64,000 nucleotides of DNA from Mucilaginibacter sp. L3T2-6. Lineage in GTDB: Bacteria > Bacteroidota > Bacteroidia > Sphingobacteriales > Sphingobacteriaceae. The notes under the pieces are model-generated. The model saw only the letters and a list, made by a program, of their open reading frames with translations, was not told where the DNA came from and made no database searches. The DNA lies in contig NZ_JAUMKC010000005.1 of NCBI RefSeq assembly GCF_030519355.1, positions 62,001 to 126,000 of the forward strand, in the 5' to 3' direction. The translations under genes and the position numbers were made by a program. Each line of letters opens with the position of its first letter. Within the stretch, counting starts at the first letter, position 1. Below, piece by piece: positions 16,691-24,502 of the stretch.

Positions 16691-18844
16691 ATGACAAATA
16701 ACCAATCAACCAAAGGCTTAAGCCGCATCGATGGCCGCCTGAAAGTTACCGGCGCTGCACGTTATTCCGCGGAATTTGCGCCAGCCGGGATGGTTTATGG
16801 CGTATTGGTGGGCAGCACCATTACTAAAGGGACAATCAAGTCGATCGACAGCAAGGCGGCTGAAAGGGCGCCGGGAGTTTTATCAGTGATTACTCATCAA
16901 AACTGCCCGAGAATCGCAGGATACCAGGTTGAGCCCGGAAAAAAAGAACCGGAAAAGGGCACTTACAAGCTTTTTTATAACAATAAGATTTTATTTAACG
17001 GGCAGCCTATCGCTATTGTAATTGCTGATACGTTCGAGCGGGCGCTGTATGCGGCATCATTGGTAAAGGCGCAATATAACGCAGCGGAACATAACACCCG
17101 TTTAATTGACCAGAAGCACGAGGCTTTTGCACCGGAAGGCGATGGTACCAGTAAGCGCGGGGAAGCCGACGCCTGGAAGACGGCGCCATTTAAACTGGAG
17201 CAGGAATACATTATTCCATCAGAAGTCCACAGCCCGATGGAACTGCATGCCATAATAGCCAAGTGGGATGCCGCGGACAGGCTGACGGTATGGACGAAAA
17301 CACAGGGCGTGCAGGACACCCGCGACGGCATTGCCAGTATATTTAAGCTGCCCAGGGAAAACATACAGGTGAACTCCAAATTTGTGGGTGGCGCTTTCGG
17401 CAGCGCATTACAGGTATGGCCCCATGAAGTGGCAGCGATCGTTGCAGCAAAATTGGTTAAGCGACCGGTAAAATTAGTGCTTGGCAGGGCCGACATGTTT
17501 ACATCGGTTGGCTATCGTCCGCATACCTGGCAAAAAATAGGTATTGGCGCTACAGCTGATGGTAAACTGGTTGGAATAACCCATGAAGCCATTGGACAAA
17601 CCTCTGCTTACGAAGATTTTAATGAAGGGCCGATTGGTGTTAGCCGCGCAACCTACGCGTGTGCAAACGTAAATACCCTTTATAAATTAAGCGCACTGGA
17701 TATTGGCTCGCCCACCTGGATGCGCGGTCCGGGCGAAGCAACGGGCGCATTTGCCCTGGAGTCGGCCCTGGATGAATTGTCTTACCAATTAAATATTGAT
17801 CCGGTTGAATTGCGTATCATCAACCATGCGGATACCGACCCGGAAAGCGGGAAGCCATTTTCGAGCAAATATTTAAAGGAGGCTTATAAATTAGGAGCAG
17901 ACGCTATCGGGTGGAGCGACCGGAAAACTAAACCGGGCGCGACCGCCCAGAACGGCTGGCTGGTTGGTTATGGCATGGGAGGCGGCATGTTCGGCGCTTA
18001 CCGCGATAAGGCGGCAGCCCGGGTGGTGATGAAGGACGACGGCACTTTGCTGATACAAACGGCGGTAAGCGATATAGGCCCGGGAACAGGTACGATGATT
18101 GTGACAATAGCATCAGAGGAGATGGGCCTGCCGGCGGAAAAGATTAAGTTTGACCTGGGCGATTCATCGCTTCCGCTGGCGCCAAGCCAGGGCGGCTCGG
18201 GCACCACGGCAACAGTAGGATCTGCAGTTTACCAGGCTTGTACCGACCTGAAGGAAAATTTTCAAAAACTGGCAGGTAATGGCGGCACCGACAAGCCTGA
18301 CTATGCTGCCATATTGAAACGCAATAACCTGCAAAAGCTGGAAGTTACCAGCACCACGAACGGTGGACCGGAACGCGATAAGTACGCCATGTACGCGTGG
18401 TCGGTCCATTTTGTGAAGGTTTTGGTACACCCGGCAACCGGTGTGGTTAAAATAGATAAAGCCGTATGCGTGGCGGATTGCGGCCATGTAGTTAGCCCTA
18501 AGACTGCGCGAAGCCAGCTAATAGGAGGCGCCATCGGCGGCATAGGCATGGCGTTGATGGAGGAAGTGGTAATAGACCACCGTTATGGCAGGCTGGTTAA
18601 CAATAACTTTGCTGACTACCATGTGCCGGTTAATGCGGACATCCCGCAAATAGAGGCCATTTTTGTGAACAAACCGGACCCTTATATCAACCCAATGGGT
18701 GCTAAAGGCATGGCCGAAATAGCCTTAATTGGTATGGCGCCGGCTGTTGCTAATGCTGTGTATAACGCTACAGGCAAGAGGGTTAGGGAATTACCGATTA
18801 CACCTGATAAGTTGTTAGGCAAAGATGGTGCGATGGAAAGTTGA
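16691..18844 (+). CDS. molybdopterin-binding catalytic subunit, copy 1 (PaoC/YagR-like)
   Basis: 717-aa catalytic subunit of the molybdenum hydroxylase family, expected to oxidise aldehydes or N-heterocycles. Family landmarks: SRIDGRLKVTGAARYSAEF at the N-terminus, GGAFGSALQVWPHE near residue 235, RGPGEATGAFALESALDEL near 345, and the C-terminal GAKGMAE with the catalytic glutamate. The residue just before that Glu is Ala where copy 2 has Gly (GAKGMGE, the commoner form). No signal peptide. The gene is 220 bases after the FAD subunit, separated by a palindromic repeat, and a close paralogue follows 22 bases after its stop. Confidence 0.9.
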   Translation: MTNNQSTKGLSRIDGRLKVTGAARYSAEFAPAGMVYGVLVGSTITKGTIKSIDSKAAERAPGVLSVITHQNCPRIAGYQVEPGKKEPEKGTYKLFYNNKILFNGQPIAIVIADTFERALYAASLVKAQYNAAEHNTRLIDQKHEAFAPEGDGTSKRGEADAWKTAPFKLEQEYIIPSEVHSPMELHAIIAKWDAADRLTVWTKTQGVQDTRDGIASIFKLPRENIQVNSKFVGGAFGSALQVWPHEVAAIVAAKLVKRPVKLVLGRADMFTSVGYRPHTWQKIGIGATADGKLVGITHEAIGQTSAYEDFNEGPIGVSRATYACANVNTLYKLSALDIGSPTWMRGPGEATGAFALESALDELSYQLNIDPVELRIINHADTDPESGKPFSSKYLKEAYKLGADAIGWSDRKTKPGATAQNGWLVGYGMGGGMFGAYRDKAAARVVMKDDGTLLIQTAVSDIGPGTGTMIVTIASEEMGLPAEKIKFDLGDSSLPLAPSQGGSGTTATVGSAVYQACTDLKENFQKLAGNGGTDKPDYAAILKRNNLQKLEVTSTTNGGPERDKYAMYAWSVHFVKVLVHPATGVVKIDKAVCVADCGHVVSPKTARSQLIGGAIGGIGMALMEEVVIDHRYGRLVNNNFADYHVPVNADIPQIEAIFVNKPDPYINPMGAKGMAEIALIGMAPAVANAVYNATGKRVRELPITPDKLLGKDGAMES

Positions 18845-18866
18845 ACTGTTGTAATGTTAGAATGTT

Positions 18867-21029
18867 ATGAAAGTTAAAGAGACGGCAATACCTGGAAACC
18901 ATAACTTAATGCCCGATGACAGGACAGGGAAGTCTGCCCTAAGCCGTGTTGACGGCAGACTAAAAGTTACCGGCAAAGCCAAATATTCTGCAGAATACAA
19001 TGTTAAAGATTTGGTATATGGAGTGATGGTTGGCAGTTCTGTCACCAAAGGAACCATTAAATCCATCGACACAAAAAAAGCAGAAAATGCGCCGGGTGTG
19101 CTTTCTGTGCTTACTTACCTTAACGCGCCTAAAATTCCGGGGTACCAGGCGGATAACCCTTCGCCAAAAGGCCCGCTCAAGATATTTTACAATAACCAGG
19201 TTTATTTTAATGGCCAGCCCATTGCGCTGGTAGTAGCCGATACGTTTGAGCGGGCGCTCTTTGCATCGACCCTGGTCACCGCGACTTACGATACCGAGGC
19301 CCACCAAACTAACCTGCTCACCAATCTCGACAAAGGGGTTTCTACCCGCCGGGAAGATAAAGACTTTGTTAAGGGGCAGGCAAACGCGTGGCAGTCGGCG
19401 CCGGTGAAGGTGGATGCAGAGTATATCATCCCGACAGAGGTGCACAACCCCATGGAGCTGCATGCTATAATTGCCCGGTGGGATGCGGGTGATAAGGTGA
19501 GCGTTTATACTAAAACCCAGGGCGTTAAATCTTCGCAAAGAAGCATTGCGCAGGCATTTAAGCTGCCACCAGATAACGTACAGGTTACCGCGCCATTTGT
19601 CGGCGGAGCATTTGGTTCGGCCTTACGGACCTGGCCTCATGAGATAGCTGCTGTACTGGCATCAAAGGTAGTGGGTAAACCTGTTAAGCTGGTGCTGAGC
19701 CGCGCTGATATGTTTACGTCAGTAGGCTATCGCCCGTTTACCTGGCAAAAGGTTAGTTTAGGTGCGGGCGCGGATGGTAAACTTACCGGCATTACGCATG
19801 AGGCTACCGGGCAATCATCCGTTTATGAAGATTTTACGGAAGGAGTGGTGAATATCAGTCAGCTGATGTATGCCTGTCCGAATATCAATACCCGGTACAG
19901 GCTCGTATCGCTCAATGTAAATACTCCGACGCCGATGCGCGGGCCGGGCGAGGCCACGGGCGCCTTTGCGCTGGAATCGGCGATGGATGAATTATCGTAT
20001 GCCTTAAACATCGACCCCATTGAGCTGCGCATGCGCAATTACGCCGAAACCGACCCATCAAACAACAAGCCTTATTCGAGCAAATTCCTGGCAGAGGCCT
20101 ACAAAATAGGGGCAGAGAAAATTGGCTGGACCGAACGCAGCCAAAAGCCGGGTACAATATTGCAAAATGGCTGGCACATAGGCTATGGAATGGCGGCAGG
20201 CATGTTTGGTGCACATCGCAGCTCATCAACCGTTACTGCAAAAATGCAGGCCGACGGAACGCTGGTTTTACAAACAGCAGTTACAGATATCGGGCCTGGT
20301 ACGGGAACTGCAATGGCCTCGGTAGCAACCGGGGTAATGGATATTCCCGCTGACAAAATTAAGATCGTGCTGGGCGACTCGTCACTGCCTCCTTCGCCTA
20401 CGCAGGGCGGCTCGCAGATTGCTGCCACAGTGGGTTCGGCCGTGCACGATGCCTGCACTGAACTTAAAGAGAAATTTAAATCGATGGCCGGTAATACCGA
20501 CCCGGCTGACTATATAAAGATACTAAAGCAGCAGGGGCTGGACCACCTGGAAGTTACCACCACTTCGAAAAGCGGACCGGAGCAGGGGAAATATTCCATG
20601 TATTCCTGGTCGGTTCATTTTATGCGTGTTTTGGTGCACCCGGCTACCGGGGTCGTTAAAATCGATAAGGCGATTTCTGTAGCTGATGCCGGACAAATAT
20701 TAAGCCCTAAAACCGCCCGCAGCCAGATGATCGGCGGTACTATTATGGGTATAGGCATGGCGCTGATGGAAGAAGCTGTTATAGACCACCGCTACGGCCG
20801 CCTGGTAAACAACAACTTTGCCGATTACCATGTGCCTGTACAAGCTGATATTCCCCAGGTGGAAGCCTACTTCGTTAATAAGGCCGATAATATACTAAAC
20901 CCCATCGGGGCCAAAGGCATGGGCGAGATTGCGACCATCGGCGTTGCGGCAGCTGTGGCTAATGCCGTTTATAATGCTACCGGAAAACGGGTGCGGGAAC
21001 TGCCAATTACGCCGGATAAGCTGTTGTGA
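18867..21029 (+). CDS. molybdopterin-binding catalytic subunit, copy 2 (PaoC/YagR-like)
   Basis: 720-aa tandem paralogue of the preceding gene. The same landmarks are present: SRVDGRLKVTGKAKYSAEY near residue 27, GGAFGSALRTWPHE, RGPGEATGAFALESAMDEL and GAKGMGE with the catalytic glutamate. The two proteins share long identical runs near the C-terminus (IDHRYGRLVNNNFADYHVPV is one), so they arose by duplication, but substrate-pocket segments differ (for example DIGSPTWMRGPG against NVNTPTPMRGPG). Only one small subunit and one FAD subunit are present, so the two copies probably compete for the same partners. No XdhC/PaoD-type maturation gene is seen nearby. Confidence 0.9.
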   Translation: MKVKETAIPGNHNLMPDDRTGKSALSRVDGRLKVTGKAKYSAEYNVKDLVYGVMVGSSVTKGTIKSIDTKKAENAPGVLSVLTYLNAPKIPGYQADNPSPKGPLKIFYNNQVYFNGQPIALVVADTFERALFASTLVTATYDTEAHQTNLLTNLDKGVSTRREDKDFVKGQANAWQSAPVKVDAEYIIPTEVHNPMELHAIIARWDAGDKVSVYTKTQGVKSSQRSIAQAFKLPPDNVQVTAPFVGGAFGSALRTWPHEIAAVLASKVVGKPVKLVLSRADMFTSVGYRPFTWQKVSLGAGADGKLTGITHEATGQSSVYEDFTEGVVNISQLMYACPNINTRYRLVSLNVNTPTPMRGPGEATGAFALESAMDELSYALNIDPIELRMRNYAETDPSNNKPYSSKFLAEAYKIGAEKIGWTERSQKPGTILQNGWHIGYGMAAGMFGAHRSSSTVTAKMQADGTLVLQTAVTDIGPGTGTAMASVATGVMDIPADKIKIVLGDSSLPPSPTQGGSQIAATVGSAVHDACTELKEKFKSMAGNTDPADYIKILKQQGLDHLEVTTTSKSGPEQGKYSMYSWSVHFMRVLVHPATGVVKIDKAISVADAGQILSPKTARSQMIGGTIMGIGMALMEEAVIDHRYGRLVNNNFADYHVPVQADIPQVEAYFVNKADNILNPIGAKGMGEIATIGVAAAVANAVYNATGKRVRELPITPDKLL

Positions 21030-21123
21030 ACAGGACTAAATTCCCAATATCCCAACTCCAGGAATAAGTATCGTTTTTAAGTATTATATCCGGCGGTATT
21101 GGGCTTACCGTAACTAGCAACTT

Positions 21124-22026
21124 TTACTTATCACTCAGCATTATCGGGTTATTTTTTCCGCCGATGATAATTACCTTGGTATTTGGTGACAATGCTATTT
21201 CCTTTTGCGCCTTGATGCTCTCGTACATCAATTGCTTGTCTGACAACCCGGTTGAAAGTATCTTCTGATAGTCGGCTATACCCTGGGCCTCTACGCGTTT
21301 GCGGTCGGCCTCCTGGCGCTCTTTCTGAAGCACGAACTGCATTTTTTGCGCATCCTGCTCAGCCTGTATCTTCGACTCAATGCTGGCGCGAACAGTAGCT
21401 GGCAAACTGATATTGCGCACTAAAACCTGTTGCACCAGCAGACCGTTTCGTGCAAAATTATCTATAATGGTTTTGTTGATCCTGGCCTGAAACTCGCCGC
21501 GCTTGGTTGAATATAAGTCGACCGCAACATAGTTCACGGCATTATCGCGGATGGCGGTACGGGTAATGGGGCGCACAATTTTATCCTCGTAGTTTGCGCC
21601 GATATTTTGCAGGATGAATGGCGCTTTAGCGGAATTTATTTTATATAGAACAGAAAGGTCGATGGTTACCTCAAGCCCGTCGGAAGAAAGCACCCGGATG
21701 GCATCGTCGCCCGGTTGCTGTCCTTCATTCTCTTTGGCGCTCATGGTATAATTTTCCGTTTGAACGCTAAAAGTTGTTACTTCTACAAAAGGGTTAATTA
21801 TGTGCAGGCCGCTTTCAAGCACACCATCCTGCACCTTGCCGAAAAGCACCTGTACGCCAACTTTACCAGGATCAATGATCTTTATGCTGGATACCAGTAT
21901 TCCTAAAAGGATAACCAAAACAGCTATTCTGTTAATTGTACCGGCAAAGCGGCTTCCCGGCTCGGGGGAACGTTTGAGTACTATGCCCACTATAAGGGCA
22001 ATAACTCCTAAAATTGCAATAAGCAT
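21124..22026 (-). CDS. SPFH/prohibitin-family membrane protein
   Basis: 300-aa band-7 protein. It has a hydrophobic N-terminus (two segments, about residues 2-17 and 30-48), then the SPFH domain (GKVGVQVLFGKVQDGVLESG near 55), then a coiled-coil helix rich in Gln, Glu and Lys (KIQAEQDAQKMQFVLQKERQ near 220) and a short tail. Such proteins form large ring or cage scaffolds in the inner membrane and modulate membrane proteases or microdomains. It is the last gene of a three-gene minus-strand unit with the small membrane protein and the rhodanese. Confidence 0.88.
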   Translation of the reverse strand: MLIAILGVIALIVGIVLKRSPEPGSRFAGTINRIAVLVILLGILVSSIKIIDPGKVGVQVLFGKVQDGVLESGLHIINPFVEVTTFSVQTENYTMSAKENEGQQPGDDAIRVLSSDGLEVTIDLSVLYKINSAKAPFILQNIGANYEDKIVRPITRTAIRDNAVNYVAVDLYSTKRGEFQARINKTIIDNFARNGLLVQQVLVRNISLPATVRASIESKIQAEQDAQKMQFVLQKERQEADRKRVEAQGIADYQKILSTGLSDKQLMYESIKAQKEIALSPNTKVIIIGGKNNPIMLSDK

Positions 22027-22036
22027 GGCGTTAGTG

Positions 22037-22228
22037 CTAAGGTTTTTTCTGAGCGTTTTTTACATCTTTTAAAAGCCTCACCTTTAGCACTACTAATATA
22101 ACAATAATTGCAGCGGCCGGGAGCAAATAAATATAATGCCCCTGGGCTATGCCGTAGTTATACCCGGCTATAATACAAAGGAATATGCCGATGGTGTACA
22201 GCACATTCAAAAACATTTTTAACGCCAT
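22037..22228 (-). CDS. small two-helix membrane protein
   Basis: 63 aa with two hydrophobic segments (about residues 5-23 and 31-47) and a basic tail. It lies 10 bases upstream of the prohibitin-like gene and directly after the rhodanese gene, in the same direction. This looks like a small conserved membrane protein of Bacteroidota, but I cannot name the family with certainty. Function unknown. Confidence 0.7.
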   Translation of the reverse strand: MALKMFLNVLYTIGIFLCIIAGYNYGIAQGHYIYLLPAAAIIVILVVLKVRLLKDVKNAQKKP

Positions 22229-22231
22229 GGC

Positions 22232-22546
22232 TTAATACACGTTGATGGTTGGGTCAATCTGGTCGGCCCAGGCTAAAATGCCGCCCTGCAGGTTATACAA
22301 GTTGGTATATCCCTTCTGTTCAAGCTGCATAATGGCCGCGGCACTGCGTTTACCGCTGCGGCACATTACCACTACCGGCTTATCCTTTGAGATCTTTTCT
22401 GCTTCAATTAAAATCCCCCCCAACGGAATCGACAGCCCGCCAAGGTTGCTCATTTCATACTCGAAATCCTCGCGCACATCAATCAGCTGAAAATCCTCGC
22501 CGCTGTCTTTTTTATCTTTTAATTCCTGTACTGTAATTTCTTTCAT
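22232..22546 (-). CDS. single-domain rhodanese-like protein
   Basis: 104-aa rhodanese domain. The active-site loop VVMCRSGKRSA contains the catalytic cysteine (about residue 60) that carries a persulfide. The N-terminal motif LIDVREDFEYEM is typical. GlpE-like cytosolic sulfurtransferase; no signal peptide. First gene of a unit with the small membrane protein and the prohibitin-like protein, behind a TACCTTTG box. Confidence 0.9.
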   Translation of the reverse strand: MKEITVQELKDKKDSGEDFQLIDVREDFEYEMSNLGGLSIPLGGILIEAEKISKDKPVVVMCRSGKRSAAAIMQLEQKGYTNLYNLQGGILAWADQIDPTINVY

Positions 22547-22568
22547 GTCTTTACGATGTAATAAATGT

Positions 22569-22576
22569 CAAAGGTA
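22569..22576 (-). promoter_or_regulatory. candidate -7 box (TACCTTTG) of the rhodanese operon
   Basis: Minus-strand TACCTTTG, 22 bases upstream of the rhodanese ATG; transcription would start near 22562. No good -33 box. Confidence 0.5.
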
Positions 22577-22665
22577 GCTGTTATCATTCAAATATTTAAG
22601 TCTGTTGTTTGTAACATTCAATCCCTTATGGCGTTTCATATTAAATTGTATTTAAGATAATACTA

Positions 22666-23784
22666 ATGAAGAAGGTTACGCGCTTTTTCTGGTTCTGTTC
22701 CGGAGCACATATAGGCACTTTAAAGAAATATCCCCTCGAGCATAATAAATACGTTGGAATTGGCGCTACTATATTTTTTACGGCATTGTTTGCCTCCTTA
22801 TCCGGCGGGTACGCTATGTACTTTGTTTTTGCAGGAAACCACGCCGCCTGGGTTTTCGCTATTTTATTCGGTTTGTTATGGGGAACAGCTATTTTTAATT
22901 TAGACAGGTATATTGTATCCAGCATTGATAAAACCGGGACAACCAATCAGCAGATCTTACAGGCGTCGCCCCGTATCCTGCTGGCGATAATGATAGGTAT
23001 TGTAATATCCCGTCCCCTGGAATTGAAAATATTCGATAAGGAAATTCGCCAGAAGCTAAAGACCGCCTACCTTAAAGGCCAGCATCGCCGGATTGATACC
23101 CTGACAAAAACATACAACGACAAGTATGCCATGGAGCTGCGTAAGAGCGCTGAGCTAAAGCGTGAAAAAGACTCACTCGAAAACGACATTAATAACTCGC
23201 GCGTGCAGCTTAACCAGGAAGTTTTCGGCGAGAAAAACGACCAGACCTCGGGCATTGTGGGTTATGGCACTTATGCCAAACAAAAGCAGCAGGTGTTACA
23301 GGAAAAAGAAGACCGCCTGAAAACCGTAATGGAAGACCAGGGAAAAATGGAAGACTACCTTAGCCGGCGGAAAGATTTTGAGGGCGTAACCAATACCCGC
23401 CTGTTTACCGAACATCAATTGGACAGCCTTTCGAACGTTGCGGGTTTCAGCGACCGCAACTGGGCCCTGGGGCAGCTGTCGTACAACGAAAACGGCACGC
23501 GTGATTTAGACACCTTCCTGGCCGAATCGTTTATTAGCTGGCTGTTTATTTTGTTCGAGTGTTTGCCGGTGTTTGTTAAGCTGATGTCGCCACGGGGTGC
23601 GTATGATATTGCTGTAGCCAAAATTGGCGAAGCGGACATTCACTACGCTGAGCGGGATAAAGAACGGCACATAAGGGTGACAGACGAAGTTTATGACCAC
23701 CGCCTGGAGCGCGATATAGATAAAGAGAAAAAGATTATTTCAGCACAGTCTGATTATGATTTTGAGCGGCACCGGTACGATTGA
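22666..23784 (+). CDS. DUF4407 domain membrane protein
   Basis: 372 aa. It opens with the DUF4407 signature (TRFFWFCSGAHIGTLKKYP). Transmembrane helices lie near residues 38-55, 62-82, 103-120 and 283-300, and a long charged coiled-coil region (about 130-230) separates the third and fourth. The C-terminal 60 residues are also charged and helical. No catalytic motif. The topology suggests a membrane anchor with a large periplasmic or cytoplasmic coiled-coil arm. Function of the family is unknown to me. Confidence 0.85.
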   Translation: MKKVTRFFWFCSGAHIGTLKKYPLEHNKYVGIGATIFFTALFASLSGGYAMYFVFAGNHAAWVFAILFGLLWGTAIFNLDRYIVSSIDKTGTTNQQILQASPRILLAIMIGIVISRPLELKIFDKEIRQKLKTAYLKGQHRRIDTLTKTYNDKYAMELRKSAELKREKDSLENDINNSRVQLNQEVFGEKNDQTSGIVGYGTYAKQKQQVLQEKEDRLKTVMEDQGKMEDYLSRRKDFEGVTNTRLFTEHQLDSLSNVAGFSDRNWALGQLSYNENGTRDLDTFLAESFISWLFILFECLPVFVKLMSPRGAYDIAVAKIGEADIHYAERDKERHIRVTDEVYDHRLERDIDKEKKIISAQSDYDFERHRYD

Positions 23785-23847
23785 TGGCGGAGCTGCGATA
23801 TCAGCCATATTTTTTTATATTTATATTTTTTAACAAACGACAATCCG

Positions 23848-24069
23848 ATGGAAACCGCTGGAAAGTTAACGAATGTGCAATTGGAATTATTGAAATTGTT
23901 TCAATACGATTTGCCCGATACGCAATTAGCGGAAATCAAGAATATATTGGTTCGTTATTTCGCCAAGAGTGCAGCTGACGAAATGGATAAGCTATGGGCA
24001 GAGAACGGTTGGACCAATGAAACAATGGAAGCCTGGGCCAATGAACATTTAAGAAAAAGTAACCAATGA
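23848..24069 (+). CDS. putative antitoxin partner of the PIN toxin
   Basis: 73-aa small acidic protein; its stop overlaps the start of the PIN-domain gene by four bases (ATGA), the classic arrangement of toxin-antitoxin pairs. It has no ribbon-helix-helix or AbrB motif that I can see. The C-terminal half (DEMDKLWAENGWTNETMEAW) looks helical and may wrap the toxin. The antitoxin role is inferred from position and size. Confidence 0.65.
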   Translation: METAGKLTNVQLELLKLFQYDLPDTQLAEIKNILVRYFAKSAADEMDKLWAENGWTNETMEAWANEHLRKSNQ

Positions 24070-24482
24070 TTGTAGTGTTGGACACGAATGTCCTGCTAAT
24101 TTCAATTGCCCCAAAATCGGTATTCAGACCAATTATCGATTCCCTGATAAATGGCAGATTTAACCTTGTCCTAACGAACGACATTTTATCTGAATATACT
24201 GAAATATTAGAGCGAAAAGCCAATGCCATAGTGGCAAACAACATTGCAGAAATGCTCCTTAGCCTTGACAATTTGAACAAGGTTGAGGTATATTTTGAAT
24301 GGAAGCTTATAGAAAATGATCCCGACGATAATAAATATGTCGACGATGCAATTGCAGGCAGCGCCGACTTTATTGTTAGTAACGACCAGCATTTCAATGT
24401 TTTGAAGAACGTCGACTTCCCAAAAGTAAATGTCGTCAGTATTCATGAATTCATGGGGCTCATCTCCGGGAAATTAATTTAA
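24066..24482 (+). CDS. PIN-domain ribonuclease toxin
   Basis: 138-aa PIN-domain protein of the type annotated as putative toxin component. Acidic metal-binding residues are in place: Asp6 (VVLDTNVLL), Glu43 (LSEYTEIL), Asp93 in DDNKYVDDAIA, and Asp107 (IVSNDQHF). PIN toxins are metal-dependent RNases. Coupled to the upstream 73-aa ORF. The gene appears intact, so the pair could be active. Confidence 0.85.
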   Translation: MIVVLDTNVLLISIAPKSVFRPIIDSLINGRFNLVLTNDILSEYTEILERKANAIVANNIAEMLLSLDNLNKVEVYFEWKLIENDPDDNKYVDDAIAGSADFIVSNDQHFNVLKNVDFPKVNVVSIHEFMGLISGKLI

Positions 24483-24502
24483 CTTGGCGGGATATTTTTA
24501 AG

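Noticed and set aside
22641-24482. Defence island
   Set aside because: Apart from one PIN pair and an MntA remnant there are no nuclease, helicase, STAND or reverse-transcriptase genes; DUF4407 alone does not support a defence role.
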